Assembly (NCBI GenBank): GCA_946479285.1
Contig: CAMLFH010000004.1
Coordinates: forward strand, 62,001 to 126,000
Reading direction: 5' to 3'
DNA length: 64,000 bases
Origin: an uncultured Flavobacteriales bacterium
GTDB lineage: Bacteria; Bacteroidota; Bacteroidia; Flavobacteriales; Crocinitomicaceae
The notes under the pieces were generated by a model, which saw only the letters and a program-made list of their open reading frames with translations, did no database searches and had not been told where the DNA came from. Shown here piece by piece: positions 51,300 to 59,402 of this stretch (the stretch's first letter is position 1; each line of letters begins with the position of its first letter). The translations under genes were made by a program, and so were the position numbers.

Positions 51300-52391
51300 A
51301 TGAAACGACTTCGCATACTTACACTGTTTGCACTTTTCGCAGCCTGGGGAATTCATCTTTACAAAGGAACTATTGCCCTGCCAACAACTGTAGCTTACAA
51401 GGATCCAATTCCCAAAGAATGGTTCCAAACAGAAGGAGAAATACTCACTCCGAAAAAAGACCGCCGGAAACCGGACCAAACCTTTTTGACCTATCCCGAA
51501 TGGTTTTTGGTATTCAGCCCGGAAGAGCAAGCTTTGTTTTTCAAAAAGAACACTTCTACCGATTTCAAATACGTCGATCATCTCGACCAATTCTGGGACA
51601 GTTACGAAATCATCAAAAAACCGGTTGAGCAAAATTATCCGTATAACGACGAATACCACACAATGATCCAAATAATCGGCAGAAGTACGGATATCGAATA
51701 CGGTGCAAAAGCCTGGTATGAAACCGTGATCGGGAGATTGACCAATCCTTCAAACTTGTCGCAGGAAGATCACTTTCAGCAGCGATTCACGGATAAATAT
51801 GCCAAATCCCTGCACGAAGTATTTTGGTATGACTACAATTTCAAACATGAACTGAAACTTCTTTGGCGGGAAAATGATCTTTGGGGACCAAATATTGTCC
51901 GTAAAATGGAACGGAAATACCTGCTTACTTCAGAACTGGCTGTTAAAAAAGGATATGGTGATTTGATCCGTTTTGGTGCACATTCCATGTATGGACAAGC
52001 ACCGTCAACAACTGCTATCGTTGTAAATAAAGTAACGCCGGAGATGAAAAAAGACAGCACCATGGAAATTGTCGAAATCCGGAAAGATGGAACCGGAATT
52101 CTGCGTGTGCCCCGTTATACGGCTTTCAAAGGGGCTGCCGAAAAGATTTCCCGGCAAAACTGTTCGTTCATTGAGATTGCGGGAAATAAATCGGCTATCA
52201 TGGTAACGATCATTGCTCCGAAAAACACCCGGATTTATAACCGTAAAACACGTACACTATTTACCCAAAGTATTTCAAACGATCCGTCCATGAAACGAAT
52301 CGCTTTGGTAACTCCGGTCAAAAATCTTTCAGAAATGCTGCGCTATTTTGAGCAGCGGAAGTTGAAAGTGGAACATATTTTTGATTATTAG
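51300..52391 (+). CDS. Unknown membrane-anchored partner of the fusion oxidoreductase
   Basis: 363 residues; I recognise no family. One N-terminal hydrophobic helix (RILTLFALFAAWGIHLYKG, about 4-22) anchors it, and the rest looks like an extracytoplasmic or periplasmic domain with no cysteine-rich motif: FLTYPEWFLVFSPEEQALFF at about 61-80, DQFWDSYEII, WYETVIGRLTNPSN, EVFWYDYNFKHELKLLWREN, and an end with strand-like IEIAGNKSAIMVTIIAPKN. Its ATG lies 2 bases after the fusion gene's stop, so it is cotranscribed and probably works with that enzyme. It may present or bind the enzyme's substrate; that is inference. Confidence 0.7.
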   Translation: MKRLRILTLFALFAAWGIHLYKGTIALPTTVAYKDPIPKEWFQTEGEILTPKKDRRKPDQTFLTYPEWFLVFSPEEQALFFKKNTSTDFKYVDHLDQFWDSYEIIKKPVEQNYPYNDEYHTMIQIIGRSTDIEYGAKAWYETVIGRLTNPSNLSQEDHFQQRFTDKYAKSLHEVFWYDYNFKHELKLLWRENDLWGPNIVRKMERKYLLTSELAVKKGYGDLIRFGAHSMYGQAPSTTAIVVNKVTPEMKKDSTMEIVEIRKDGTGILRVPRYTAFKGAAEKISRQNCSFIEIAGNKSAIMVTIIAPKNTRIYNRKTRTLFTQSISNDPSMKRIALVTPVKNLSEMLRYFEQRKLKVEHIFDY

Positions 52392-52429
52392 ACCTGCTGG
52401 AACGAGCTTGAGTCACACACTAAGCAGGT
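52392..52429 (+). terminator. Hairpin after the fusion operon (CTGGAACGAGC element)
   Basis: ACCTGCT (52392-52398) and AGCAGGT (52423-52429) pair around a loop that contains GGAACGAGCTTGAG. The same CTGGAACGAGC word heads the hairpin at 55691-55729. It lies between the convergent fusion operon and vWA gene; there is no strong T-tract. Confidence 0.5.
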
Positions 52430-52441
52430 AAGGAACCGAAT

Positions 52442-53575
52442 TCAATTCTTGCTTTTGCTTTCGATCTGCACGAACTTCCCGGCACTCATCATAAAGGTCA
52501 TGCCGTTGAGTTTAAAGGTTTTTCCATTTCCCAATTGGGCAATATTGGTCAGATCTTCTTCCATGGTGTGCACACTTCCTCCAGTTGCATAAGCCAAATC
52601 GAGGTATAAGGTATTCATGCGGTCTTTGACTCCGCAAACAACAATTTTCACCGGTATTTTTTGCTGTTTCAGGAATTCAACCAGTTTCATATCGCAGGGA
52701 TCTTCCCAATTGTCGGCGATGAGCACCACGTTATTCCTGTTCTCCGGGTATTTCCGGATGGCGTAACAAATGGCTTCGAGATCATTCTCCTTGTGATTGC
52801 CTTTTTCCATCGCTTTAAAAGCCATCGCAATCACTTTATCTGCATTGGATGATTCGATGGTCCACATCCCGGTTGAATCCAGTGATTTCATTTGCGTATT
52901 GCTGTCTTCCTCATCGTCATTGAAAAACACGATCTGCTTGAAGGTCTTCATCTTCTGGTTGGCCTTGATCCAAAGCAGCAATTGTGAAGTATAAGGAGCC
53001 ATACTTCCGGTAACATCAGTCACAACGAGCATATTTTTCCAGGTTGGCTGACGTTCGAAAACTTTTAAAAGACTGGAATCCTCCGGAGCTGTCTTCTGTT
53101 CCACCACATCCAAAATCAACTTATGTTCCTCCTCGAAAGTAGACATTGGACGGTAATAAATCTCAAAACCGTGGAAATAACCCTGCATGTCTCTTTGTGA
53201 TTCCACACCGGTTTGTTTCACAATATTCCAATCAATGATCGAACTGTTAAAAGCTTCCGGAAGCAGAATGTACAATTCCAAAATGCGTCTGCGATTCAGC
53301 TCCGTAAAATCCATTCCGTAAGGATAATCGGAATAGATCAGGTCGACACGAATGATTGTTTGATCCCGCAATGCCTTCACGTCTTCCGGATTCAGGATCG
53401 TGTGCTCACCGGGAGTCATGCGGATTTTGGCAACTTTGAATCCATTTTCAATGGGCCGGTACTTGGCGACTTTCAAGGTATCCCGGAAACGAAAATTCTC
53501 TCTGATCGAAACTTGAGCGGTTGTTGTCTTTCCTATCCAAAGAAAGAGTAACAAAAGTGGAAGTATAGTTTTCAT
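52442..53575 (-). CDS. Secreted von Willebrand factor A-domain protein
   Basis: About 377 residues, exported (MKTILPLLLLFLWIGKTTTA). A leading beta-rich region (QVSIRENFRFRDTLKVAKYR ... ) is followed by a vWA domain: NMLVVTDVTGSMAPYTSQLL at about 188-207 with a MIDAS-like DVTGSM, KQIVFFNDDEEDSNTQ, and NNVVLIADNWEDPCDMKL at about 274-291. vWA domains bind protein partners through a metal ion. I chose the ATG at 53575; the frame continues upstream to 53728, but that part overlaps the next gene and lacks a signal peptide. Function unknown. Confidence 0.75.
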   Translation of the reverse strand: MKTILPLLLLFLWIGKTTTAQVSIRENFRFRDTLKVAKYRPIENGFKVAKIRMTPGEHTILNPEDVKALRDQTIIRVDLIYSDYPYGMDFTELNRRRILELYILLPEAFNSSIIDWNIVKQTGVESQRDMQGYFHGFEIYYRPMSTFEEEHKLILDVVEQKTAPEDSSLLKVFERQPTWKNMLVVTDVTGSMAPYTSQLLLWIKANQKMKTFKQIVFFNDDEEDSNTQMKSLDSTGMWTIESSNADKVIAMAFKAMEKGNHKENDLEAICYAIRKYPENRNNVVLIADNWEDPCDMKLVEFLKQQKIPVKIVVCGVKDRMNTLYLDLAYATGGSVHTMEEDLTNIAQLGNGKTFKLNGMTFMMSAGKFVQIESKSKN

Positions 53576-53673
53576 ACTCCTATAATACAGGGAGTTGGAA
53601 AAAGTAACACTCGGTAATGGTAATTCCGAATTATTAATTACGAATGGTGGATTTTGCTGAGTTGAATTGAGAA

Positions 53674-55587
53674 TTAGTAGGAATACGGATCCATGATTCC
53701 GGAGGGAACGTGATGGTCTTTGTTCCAAAACTGAGCCGGATTTACACTACCGTCGTATTCGTTACTGTAAATTATTTTTGGCTCTTCTTTCCCTTTTTTT
53801 CCTTCTGCGAGATACTCCAATACGATCCTTAATTTGGTTTTGTATTCTCCTTCATAGGCAGGAGTTGCAAAGGGCCAACATTCATTGGGCATCAATTTTA
53901 AGGTGTGATAACTATTACCGCACCAACTGCTTGGAAGATGTTCTATATCCCGCCATTTTCCATGCTCATCTTTTGCCTGCACATTCATATACAAGCGACT
54001 GTCCTGCGCACCGAATTGAATAGTATCTCCGGTTGTATTCGCAACATAAACCCGAAAACCTTTATATCCTGCAAAGGATGTGTCGGCTTTATTTCCATCT
54101 ACCCAAATACTTAATTTGTTTGACTCGAATGGAAACTTACCTGTGATTTGATTTGCCGAGTTTTTCGATTTTCCGAAACCTCCCAAATCGTCTTCATCTT
54201 CAGCTGAAATAGCGTCAAAATAACCACTCAGCATATAATCTGTATTGAATGAAGGAAGCTCGCCTGCCGACAAATTATTTTCCTTCCAAACTACCACACC
54301 TTCTGTATTGATGTAACACAAATGATCATCAATTACCGCTCTTAATAATCCATTCTGAAAAAGTCTCGAATCGAAGTCCTGAATAATTGCTGAACCTAGT
54401 GATTCTCCTTTCCAATCAGCAATGCCATATAAAGACTTATCTTCCGAATCCGAACTTTCATAAATCAAAAGTTTTCTGTTAGGATCAATTCGGCTGATTT
54501 CATCAAATTTCGGTTCGAACAAATATCTTCCATTTGTGTCAATCATACTCCAAAGCCCTTTTTTCATCACTCTGGCAACCCCGTTATAGAAAGTTCCTTT
54601 GATAAAATCATAAGATTCATTTCCTATTCGCTTCAATCGGGTGTCATAGATTCCATATTTTCCTTTTTCTTTGATAAAAACTCTTCCCTCAGAGAATTCC
54701 TCCAGATGCCAATTCATTGTATCATTCAACAGGATTTCTCCCCTCATATTGATATAAGCAGTATACTGTTTTTTAGAGGATGCATACGTTTTCTTCTCTG
54801 TATCCCAATAGTTTTTAAAGTTAACAATCGTCATCCCGCTATTGAGATCCTTATACAAGTAGCTTTGGTCTTCTAATTTCCTCTGAAAGATCAACCTTCC
54901 TTTGGTATCTATAAATCCTTCAAAATCGTCTTTTTCATATCCTGATTTAACCAGGGAAAAACCATTCGAAAAAGGTTTGATTTGTATGTAAACTCCAAAA
55001 TCAACCACCATTCTGCCATTTGTATCCATCAATCCAACTTCGTGATCATAGCTTCCTTTTCCTTTCTTCAAGCGCGAAACAATCGCAACTCCATCGGTGA
55101 AATCAGAAACTTGTTCCAGAGGATCATGAGATAGTGTTTCTTGGGAATGGATATCTATTAATTTTGAAAATCTCTTATCTATGCTTACGATTGCTTTATT
55201 TGGACTGATCAGGCTGATATACCTGTAATTCGAATTATTTATGACCACTTTCCCTTTCTGATCGATCAGTTTTATGTTTCCATTATTATAGACACAGGCA
55301 AAGCCAAAACAGAACTCATCGGCAAAGTCATATTGTACCGGGATCACGAATTTTCCATGAATATCTATGTAGCCGTATTTTCCATTCGCACGAACGGCTG
55401 CCAGTCCATTGGAAAATTCTCCGCCATTTAAAAAGACAGGCTGAACAATTACCTTTCCGGTTTGATCGATATAACCAACTTTATGGTTTTCAACTATTTT
55501 GAATCGTGCCTCTTCCTGGCTAAAAGAATTGGAAGTTTTGATGAGAACAAGCAAAAAGATCAGGCAGTATGTAATATTCGTCATCAT
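53674..55587 (-). CDS. Secreted WG-repeat protein
   Basis: 637 residues, exported (MTNITYCLIFLLVLIKTSNS). It carries about ten WG-type repeats in the first 430 residues, with the typical G-YGYID--GKFVIP--YD-A pattern: KVGYIDQTGKVIVQPVF, KYGYIDIHGKFVIPVQYDFA, LWSMIDTNGRYLFEPKFDE, SLYGIADWKGESLG. The last 200 residues are another beta domain (SNKLSIWVDGNKADTSFAGY, WRDIEHLPSSWCGNSYHTL). WG repeats are common in surface and periplasmic proteins of Bacteroidota; their ligand is not known. It is followed (minus strand) by the vWA gene after a 98-base gap. Confidence 0.85.
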   Translation of the reverse strand: MMTNITYCLIFLLVLIKTSNSFSQEEARFKIVENHKVGYIDQTGKVIVQPVFLNGGEFSNGLAAVRANGKYGYIDIHGKFVIPVQYDFADEFCFGFACVYNNGNIKLIDQKGKVVINNSNYRYISLISPNKAIVSIDKRFSKLIDIHSQETLSHDPLEQVSDFTDGVAIVSRLKKGKGSYDHEVGLMDTNGRMVVDFGVYIQIKPFSNGFSLVKSGYEKDDFEGFIDTKGRLIFQRKLEDQSYLYKDLNSGMTIVNFKNYWDTEKKTYASSKKQYTAYINMRGEILLNDTMNWHLEEFSEGRVFIKEKGKYGIYDTRLKRIGNESYDFIKGTFYNGVARVMKKGLWSMIDTNGRYLFEPKFDEISRIDPNRKLLIYESSDSEDKSLYGIADWKGESLGSAIIQDFDSRLFQNGLLRAVIDDHLCYINTEGVVVWKENNLSAGELPSFNTDYMLSGYFDAISAEDEDDLGGFGKSKNSANQITGKFPFESNKLSIWVDGNKADTSFAGYKGFRVYVANTTGDTIQFGAQDSRLYMNVQAKDEHGKWRDIEHLPSSWCGNSYHTLKLMPNECWPFATPAYEGEYKTKLRIVLEYLAEGKKGKEEPKIIYSNEYDGSVNPAQFWNKDHHVPSGIMDPYSY

Positions 55588-55690
55588 TCAGGTATTTAGA
55601 TTATAAAGATAATCAATGAATTGTTTCATTGATTGAAAGTTACAGCTTAGAGATGTACTTTTAATCTTAATTCCATAAAAACAGACAAAC

Positions 55691-55729
55691 AACGGGCTGG
55701 AACGAGCCAGAGCTTCATTCCAGCCGGTT
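55691..55729 (-). terminator. Terminator hairpin of the SRPBCC operon (CTGGAACGAGC element)
   Basis: AACGGGCTGGAA (55691-55702) and TTCCAGCCGGTT (55718-55729) pair with one mismatch. On the minus strand it follows the stop of 55739-56158 and leads to GTTTGTCTGTTTTT. Its loop word CTGGAACGAGC matches that of 52392-52429. Confidence 0.65.
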
Positions 55730-55738
55730 AATTCGGAA

Positions 55739-56158
55739 TTAATTCGCCTCCGCGTATTTCTTGAAATTATCCAAAATTGCCTGCCATCCGGCCTGCTGCA
55801 TTTCAACCGGGTTGGTTGTTTCGGCATCAAAGGTTTCGGTTACAATTGTCCTTTCACCGTTATCGTCCATAAATGTGATGGTTGTTTTGCGGCCGTCGTC
55901 CATGGTATAATTAATGGTTTTATGTGGAATCACTTCATCGTAAACTCCCCCGAAATCGAAACCAAAACTTCCGTCTTTTGCTTCCATGCGGGAGGTAAAT
56001 CTTCCACCCGTACGCAAGTCATTTTCCGCGCGGGGCGTGTGCCAATCCGGGGAAGCAGTATTCCACTTCATGATATGTTCTACAACCACCCAATAATCCC
56101 AAACCTTGGTGATCGGCGCTTCAATGATTGCTTCTACCGTTATTTTTTCGTATTCCAT
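55739..56158 (-). CDS. SRPBCC (AHSA1-like) domain protein 1
   Basis: A 139-residue SRPBCC/AHSA1-family protein with a START-like lipid- or ligand-binding cavity: KITVEAIIEAPITKVWDYWV, IMKWNTASPDWHTPRAENDL, FTSRMEAKDGSFGFDFGGVY and the end NPVEMQQAGWQAILDNFKKY are family marks. Last gene of the operon running from the ArsR-type regulator at 58519. The ligand is unknown. Confidence 0.9.
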   Translation of the reverse strand: MEYEKITVEAIIEAPITKVWDYWVVVEHIMKWNTASPDWHTPRAENDLRTGGRFTSRMEAKDGSFGFDFGGVYDEVIPHKTINYTMDDGRKTTITFMDDNGERTIVTETFDAETTNPVEMQQAGWQAILDNFKKYAEAN

Positions 56159-56169
56159 ATCAGTGTTGT

Positions 56170-56550
56170 TCAGTTAAACATGGGAGCATATTTCGACCGG
56201 TTGTCTATCAGCATCCAAATTAATATTACGAATAATACCAATGGAATAGCCAAACTTGAAGGCGCATAAACCAGGTGTTGCAACAAAATCCCAACCATGA
56301 TCGGAAGGATCATGATCGCTCCCAATGCACGGGTTTTAGGAAATATAACTAATACTCCGGCAATGATTTCAACAACAGCAATCAAAGGCATGAGCCAAAC
56401 AATTGTTGTGAATGCTTCCATCACTTTCATTAAATCTGCCGGCATTTCTTCTTTTGGCATCGGCATGTACTGGAAGAACTTATTCAATCCTGAATTGATA
56501 AACATCAATCCGAAAAGCAAGCTGAATACAAATAGAATTTTATTTTTCAT
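56170..56550 (-). CDS. DoxX-like small membrane protein
   Basis: A 126-residue inner-membrane protein with four TM helices (KILFVFSLLFGLMFINSGLN, TTIVWLMPLIAVVEIIAGVL, LGAIMILPIMVGILLQ, SLAIPLVLFVILIWMLID) matching the DoxX-like layout. It lies between two SRPBCC genes, 5 and 11 bases away, so it belongs to the same operon. Its job is not known. Confidence 0.8.
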   Translation of the reverse strand: MKNKILFVFSLLFGLMFINSGLNKFFQYMPMPKEEMPADLMKVMEAFTTIVWLMPLIAVVEIIAGVLVIFPKTRALGAIMILPIMVGILLQHLVYAPSSLAIPLVLFVILIWMLIDNRSKYAPMFN

Positions 56551-56555
56551 ACCGT

Positions 56556-57059
56556 TTATTTTTTGAGAGTTGGTAACAATTCATCCAGCTGCTTCATTCC
56601 AGTCGACAAACCTTCCTTGAAGCCCATTTTGATGGTTTCTTCCAGCTGGGCTAAATCGTCGTAACTGATATGCATTTTTACTTGTGTGTTCTCTCCTTTA
56701 CCGGCAAAAGAAACTTCCCATTTTGATCGTGGCATGTCGCTGTTAATAGTTCCATCTTCATCCGTAAATGCATCCAATCCTGCAAAGGATCGTTGCGGAC
56801 TGATTTTGGTGTAATTCACAATCGACCAATGCTCTTCACCATTTGGTCCAACCATTGAGTAGAGCCACTTCCCGCCGTCCCGGAAATCCATACTCTTTGT
56901 TCTTGCATTCCACGGTTTAGGCCCCCACCATTTGTCCAGGATCTCTGCTTTTGTGTAAGCGTCCCAAACCAAGGGTCTTTCTGCGGCAAACTCTCTTGTT
57001 ACTGTGATCGTTCTGTTGTCTTTATCAACCGAAAAATCAAATGCTAAATTGTGATTCAT
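56556..57059 (-). CDS. SRPBCC (AHSA1-like) domain protein 2
   Basis: A 167-residue AHSA1-like protein: NRTITVTREFAAERPLVWDA, DKWWGPKPWNARTKSMDFRD, GGKWLYSMVGPNGEEHW, and the helical end TIKMGFKEGLSTGMKQLDEL. It closely resembles the N-terminal half of the fusion at 57240-58202 (both have WWxPKP, TKSMDFR, GGxWxY and the D-F-DE-G-IN block), so they are recent paralogues. I chose the ATG at 57059; 38 upstream codons in frame do not fit the family. Confidence 0.88.
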   Translation of the reverse strand: MNHNLAFDFSVDKDNRTITVTREFAAERPLVWDAYTKAEILDKWWGPKPWNARTKSMDFRDGGKWLYSMVGPNGEEHWSIVNYTKISPQRSFAGLDAFTDEDGTINSDMPRSKWEVSFAGKGENTQVKMHISYDDLAQLEETIKMGFKEGLSTGMKQLDELLPTLKK

Positions 57060-57185
57060 AACCTCTGTTTTTTTTACGTTTATATTTTCCTCTGTGCTTA
57101 ACGGTTCAAAGAACTCATTTGGAACGCCTAACAAGTTAAGGTTTCCAAAAAGCGTATCCAAAAAGTTAAACATTTTTCACTTTTA

Positions 57186-57237
57186 CTTCGACTTTGCTGC
57201 GCCTATGCTGTAGCTATGGCGTAAGCATTCAGCCCCC
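57186..57237 (+). repeat. Dispersed repeat, copy A
   Basis: ACTTCGACTTTGCTGCGCCT, ATGCTGTAGCTATGGCGT and AAGCATTCAGCC. It is the compact form of the 21178-21314 element, lacking the latter's central insert, and the inverse of 22673-22735. It lies inside the SRPBCC operon in the 180-base gap between two genes. Confidence 0.65.
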
Positions 57238-57239
57238 TT

Positions 57240-58202
57240 TTAGTTGCTATAATTGATCATCCAGTTAATTCCGAATTTATCGGTGAAAGAGCCATAATAT
57301 GCTCCAAAGAACATATCTTCCAAGGGCATGGTGACGGTTCCACCGGCTGAAAGTTCGTCAAAGATGCGCTTGGCCTCTTCGCGCGATTCCGGTTCTACAG
57401 AAATGTGCATGTTATTTCCCCGGATCAGCGTGAAGCCCATTTCTTTTGGTGCGTCTGTTCCCATCAAAATGTGATTTCCATTGATCGGCAGCTCAATGTG
57501 TAAGATCATCTTTTTAATAGATTCCGCTACCGGCGGGTGAGTTCCGTCTGCAGGGATATCTCCGAACCGCTGGATTCCTTTTCCGGAGAATTCCGTTTTG
57601 AAAACAGACTGATAAAACAAGAATGCTTCTTCCGTATTCCCGTCGAAATTCAAATACGTACACACTCGTGGGTATCGATTTGGTTTCAATTCATTACGCA
57701 GTTTGAATTTGGTTTCGATGTAATGATCCAGGTTTTCCATTGCCATGGCGAATCCTTCTTTGAATCCGTAGGAAACGATCTTCTCCAAATCTTCCAGGGT
57801 ATCGTATTTGATCACGATGTTTACCGTTGTATTGTCACCGGTCGATTTGAATTCGTTCGTCCACAGAGAACGCGGGAATGCAGTATTGATGTTGGCATGC
57901 TCGTCGCAAAAAGCGTCTAAACCGGAATAAGATTTTTGATGATCGATGTGCTGGTAATCCAGCCGGCACCAATGCACTTCATTCTCTTCCGAGATCATTC
58001 CGTAATGCCACATACCGCCTTCTCTGAAATCCATGGATTTGGTTTGCACACGGAATGGTTTCGGTGCCCACCAAAGGTCGAGCAGCTCCGGTTTGGTCCA
58101 CGCATCCCAAACCAATGACAGGTTTGCGGCAAAATCGCGCGTTATATGAATCGTGTTGTTTTCCTTGTTTACGGAAAAATCAAAAAGCAGGCTTGAATTC
58201 AT
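57240..58202 (-). CDS. SRPBCC - VOC (PhnB/glyoxalase-like) fusion protein
   Basis: A 320-residue protein joining two domains. N-terminal 1-165: AHSA1-like SRPBCC ([40 protein letters not shown]). C-terminal 175-320: VOC/PhnB-like domain ([76 protein letters not shown]). Such VOC proteins bind metal or small substrates. The start ATG at 58202 overlaps the regulator's stop codon by 4 bases (ATGA). I know of no standard role for this pairing. Confidence 0.82.
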   Translation of the reverse strand: MNSSLLFDFSVNKENNTIHITRDFAANLSLVWDAWTKPELLDLWWAPKPFRVQTKSMDFREGGMWHYGMISEENEVHWCRLDYQHIDHQKSYSGLDAFCDEHANINTAFPRSLWTNEFKSTGDNTTVNIVIKYDTLEDLEKIVSYGFKEGFAMAMENLDHYIETKFKLRNELKPNRYPRVCTYLNFDGNTEEAFLFYQSVFKTEFSGKGIQRFGDIPADGTHPPVAESIKKMILHIELPINGNHILMGTDAPKEMGFTLIRGNNMHISVEPESREEAKRIFDELSAGGTVTMPLEDMFFGAYYGSFTDKFGINWMINYSN

Positions 58203-58519
58203 TTCTTTTGTGTTTTTAAAGTTGCTAATACGTCGTCTAATTGGTTGAAGCGGCTTTCCCAAATCTTCTTGAATTGTTGCAGCCAATGATCGATCTCTTT
58301 CATTTTATCTCCATTGAGTTGATAATAAATCTCTCTTCCCGATTGGTTCTGTTTGACTAATTCACATTCCGTGAGAATCCGCAAATGCTTGGAAACCGCC
58401 TGACGGGTTGTATCGAAATGCTCGGCCAGGGCATTCGGCGTCATGGACTGAACAGCAACCAGCATGATAATTGCCCTGCGGGTTGGATCTGCTATTGCCT
58501 GAAATACATCTCTTCTCAT
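58199..58519 (-). CDS. ArsR-type winged-helix repressor
   Basis: A 106-residue winged-helix regulator: [40 protein letters not shown] (recognition helix), [20 protein letters not shown] and [18 protein letters not shown]. There is no cysteine metal site, so it belongs to the metal-independent type found with SRPBCC/AHSA1 genes (SdpR/YdfF-like). It heads the operon and probably represses it; a palindromic operator lies upstream. I chose the ATG at 58519 rather than an in-frame start nine codons upstream, which lies inside that operator region. Confidence 0.88.
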   Translation of the reverse strand: MRRDVFQAIADPTRRAIIMLVAVQSMTPNALAEHFDTTRQAVSKHLRILTECELVKQNQSGREIYYQLNGDKMKEIDHWLQQFKKIWESRFNQLDDVLATLKTQKK

Positions 58520-58538
58520 AGTATTGAATTTTAAATCC

Positions 58539-58588
58539 GAAACCAATCGGTTTCACAAATATATATGCAACTATTCGGTTTCGCAAAT
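58539..58588 (-). promoter_or_regulatory. Promoter and probable operator of the ArsR-SRPBCC operon
   Basis: Minus strand: -33 TTTG (58584-58587), 20 bases, -7 TATATTTG (58556-58563), a good Bacteroidota promoter. A perfect palindrome GAAACC-AATC-GGTTTC occupies 58539-58554, between promoter and start. The word CGGTTTC(A/G)CAAAT also occurs twice as a direct repeat, 28 bases apart (58548-58560 and 58576-58588), one copy in each promoter element. This layout suits binding by the repressor encoded next door. Confidence 0.65.
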
Positions 58589-58664
58589 TAATTTGATTTT
58601 TTTTGAAGAATATTTGAACGAAAAGCCTTATCTTCTGTATTGGTAAGGGATTCAAATACTTCGA

Positions 58665-59393
58665 ATGAAAACAATTTTCTTTTTACTCAGCTTTATTCCG
58701 TTTATTTCCATCGATTTAAATGCTCAATCCGATTCGATAAACCCTCAAAACACCTTGGAATCGGTAAAAAGGGATTCACTACCTTCTGTTACTATCACGA
58801 TGCCCGACAGTCTGGCATTTGATCCGATCCAAGTAAAGGCATGGGGACCCTGGTTTTGTAATCCGGAAGAGTTTAAGGTGTCAGACATGTTGATCTCTCC
58901 CATCATCCTTAAATCTGCTTACACACCAGAAGGTGCCCGAAGAGACATCAAATCAGGTAACCCTGTCATTTTATTTTGGGGAGGATTTGGGGGAATGCCG
59001 GATTTCAATTCAAAAGAAGACAAGGTATTTCAGAAGAAATACAATGTGACATTTTATTCGCAAGGCTGCTTGCGCTTGCCTGGTGACGACCAGGAAGGTT
59101 ACAATCACGTGATCTTTGACTATTTAGCTAAAAAATACGGAGAAGGCTGGCGCTATGAATTATCTGAAGGCGCGGTGGGATTTGACTATCCGGAACCAAA
59201 AACGGTTCAAGGCAAAAGCACCGCCGTAGTCGCTTCTCCCCTTGCCATGCAGCTTGCAAACCCTCAGGCAATTGACTCACAAGCTCCCAATCCGGAAACG
59301 GAAACCTCCGTTTGGTGGTACATTTTACCTACAAGTGGATTTGCTTTGTTACTTTCGTTCTTCGTGATTATCAACCGCAGAAAAAAGAAATAA
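58665..59393 (+). CDS. Unknown exported protein, tandem paralogue 1, with C-terminal membrane tail
   Basis: 242 residues; I recognise no family. Signal peptide MKTIFFLLSFIPFISIDLNA; a core with ILFWGGFGGMPDFNSKEDKV (about 104-123), FQKKYNVTFYSQGCLRL and YNHVIFDYLAKKYGEGWRYE; a Pro-rich linker (QAIDSQAPNPETETS); then one TM helix (VWWYILPTSGFALLLSFFVI) ending in NRRKKK. The tail has the layout of a membrane sorting anchor: short linker, hydrophobic helix, basic end. The gene is 8 bases upstream of its paralogue. Confidence 0.65.
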   Translation: MKTIFFLLSFIPFISIDLNAQSDSINPQNTLESVKRDSLPSVTITMPDSLAFDPIQVKAWGPWFCNPEEFKVSDMLISPIILKSAYTPEGARRDIKSGNPVILFWGGFGGMPDFNSKEDKVFQKKYNVTFYSQGCLRLPGDDQEGYNHVIFDYLAKKYGEGWRYELSEGAVGFDYPEPKTVQGKSTAVVASPLAMQLANPQAIDSQAPNPETETSVWWYILPTSGFALLLSFFVIINRRKKK

Positions 59394-59402
59394 ACACTTC
59401 CA

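Noticed and set aside
52442..53728. Upstream-extended form of the vWA gene
   Set aside because: The extra 51 residues overlap the end of the WG-repeat gene and remove the signal peptide from the N-terminus.
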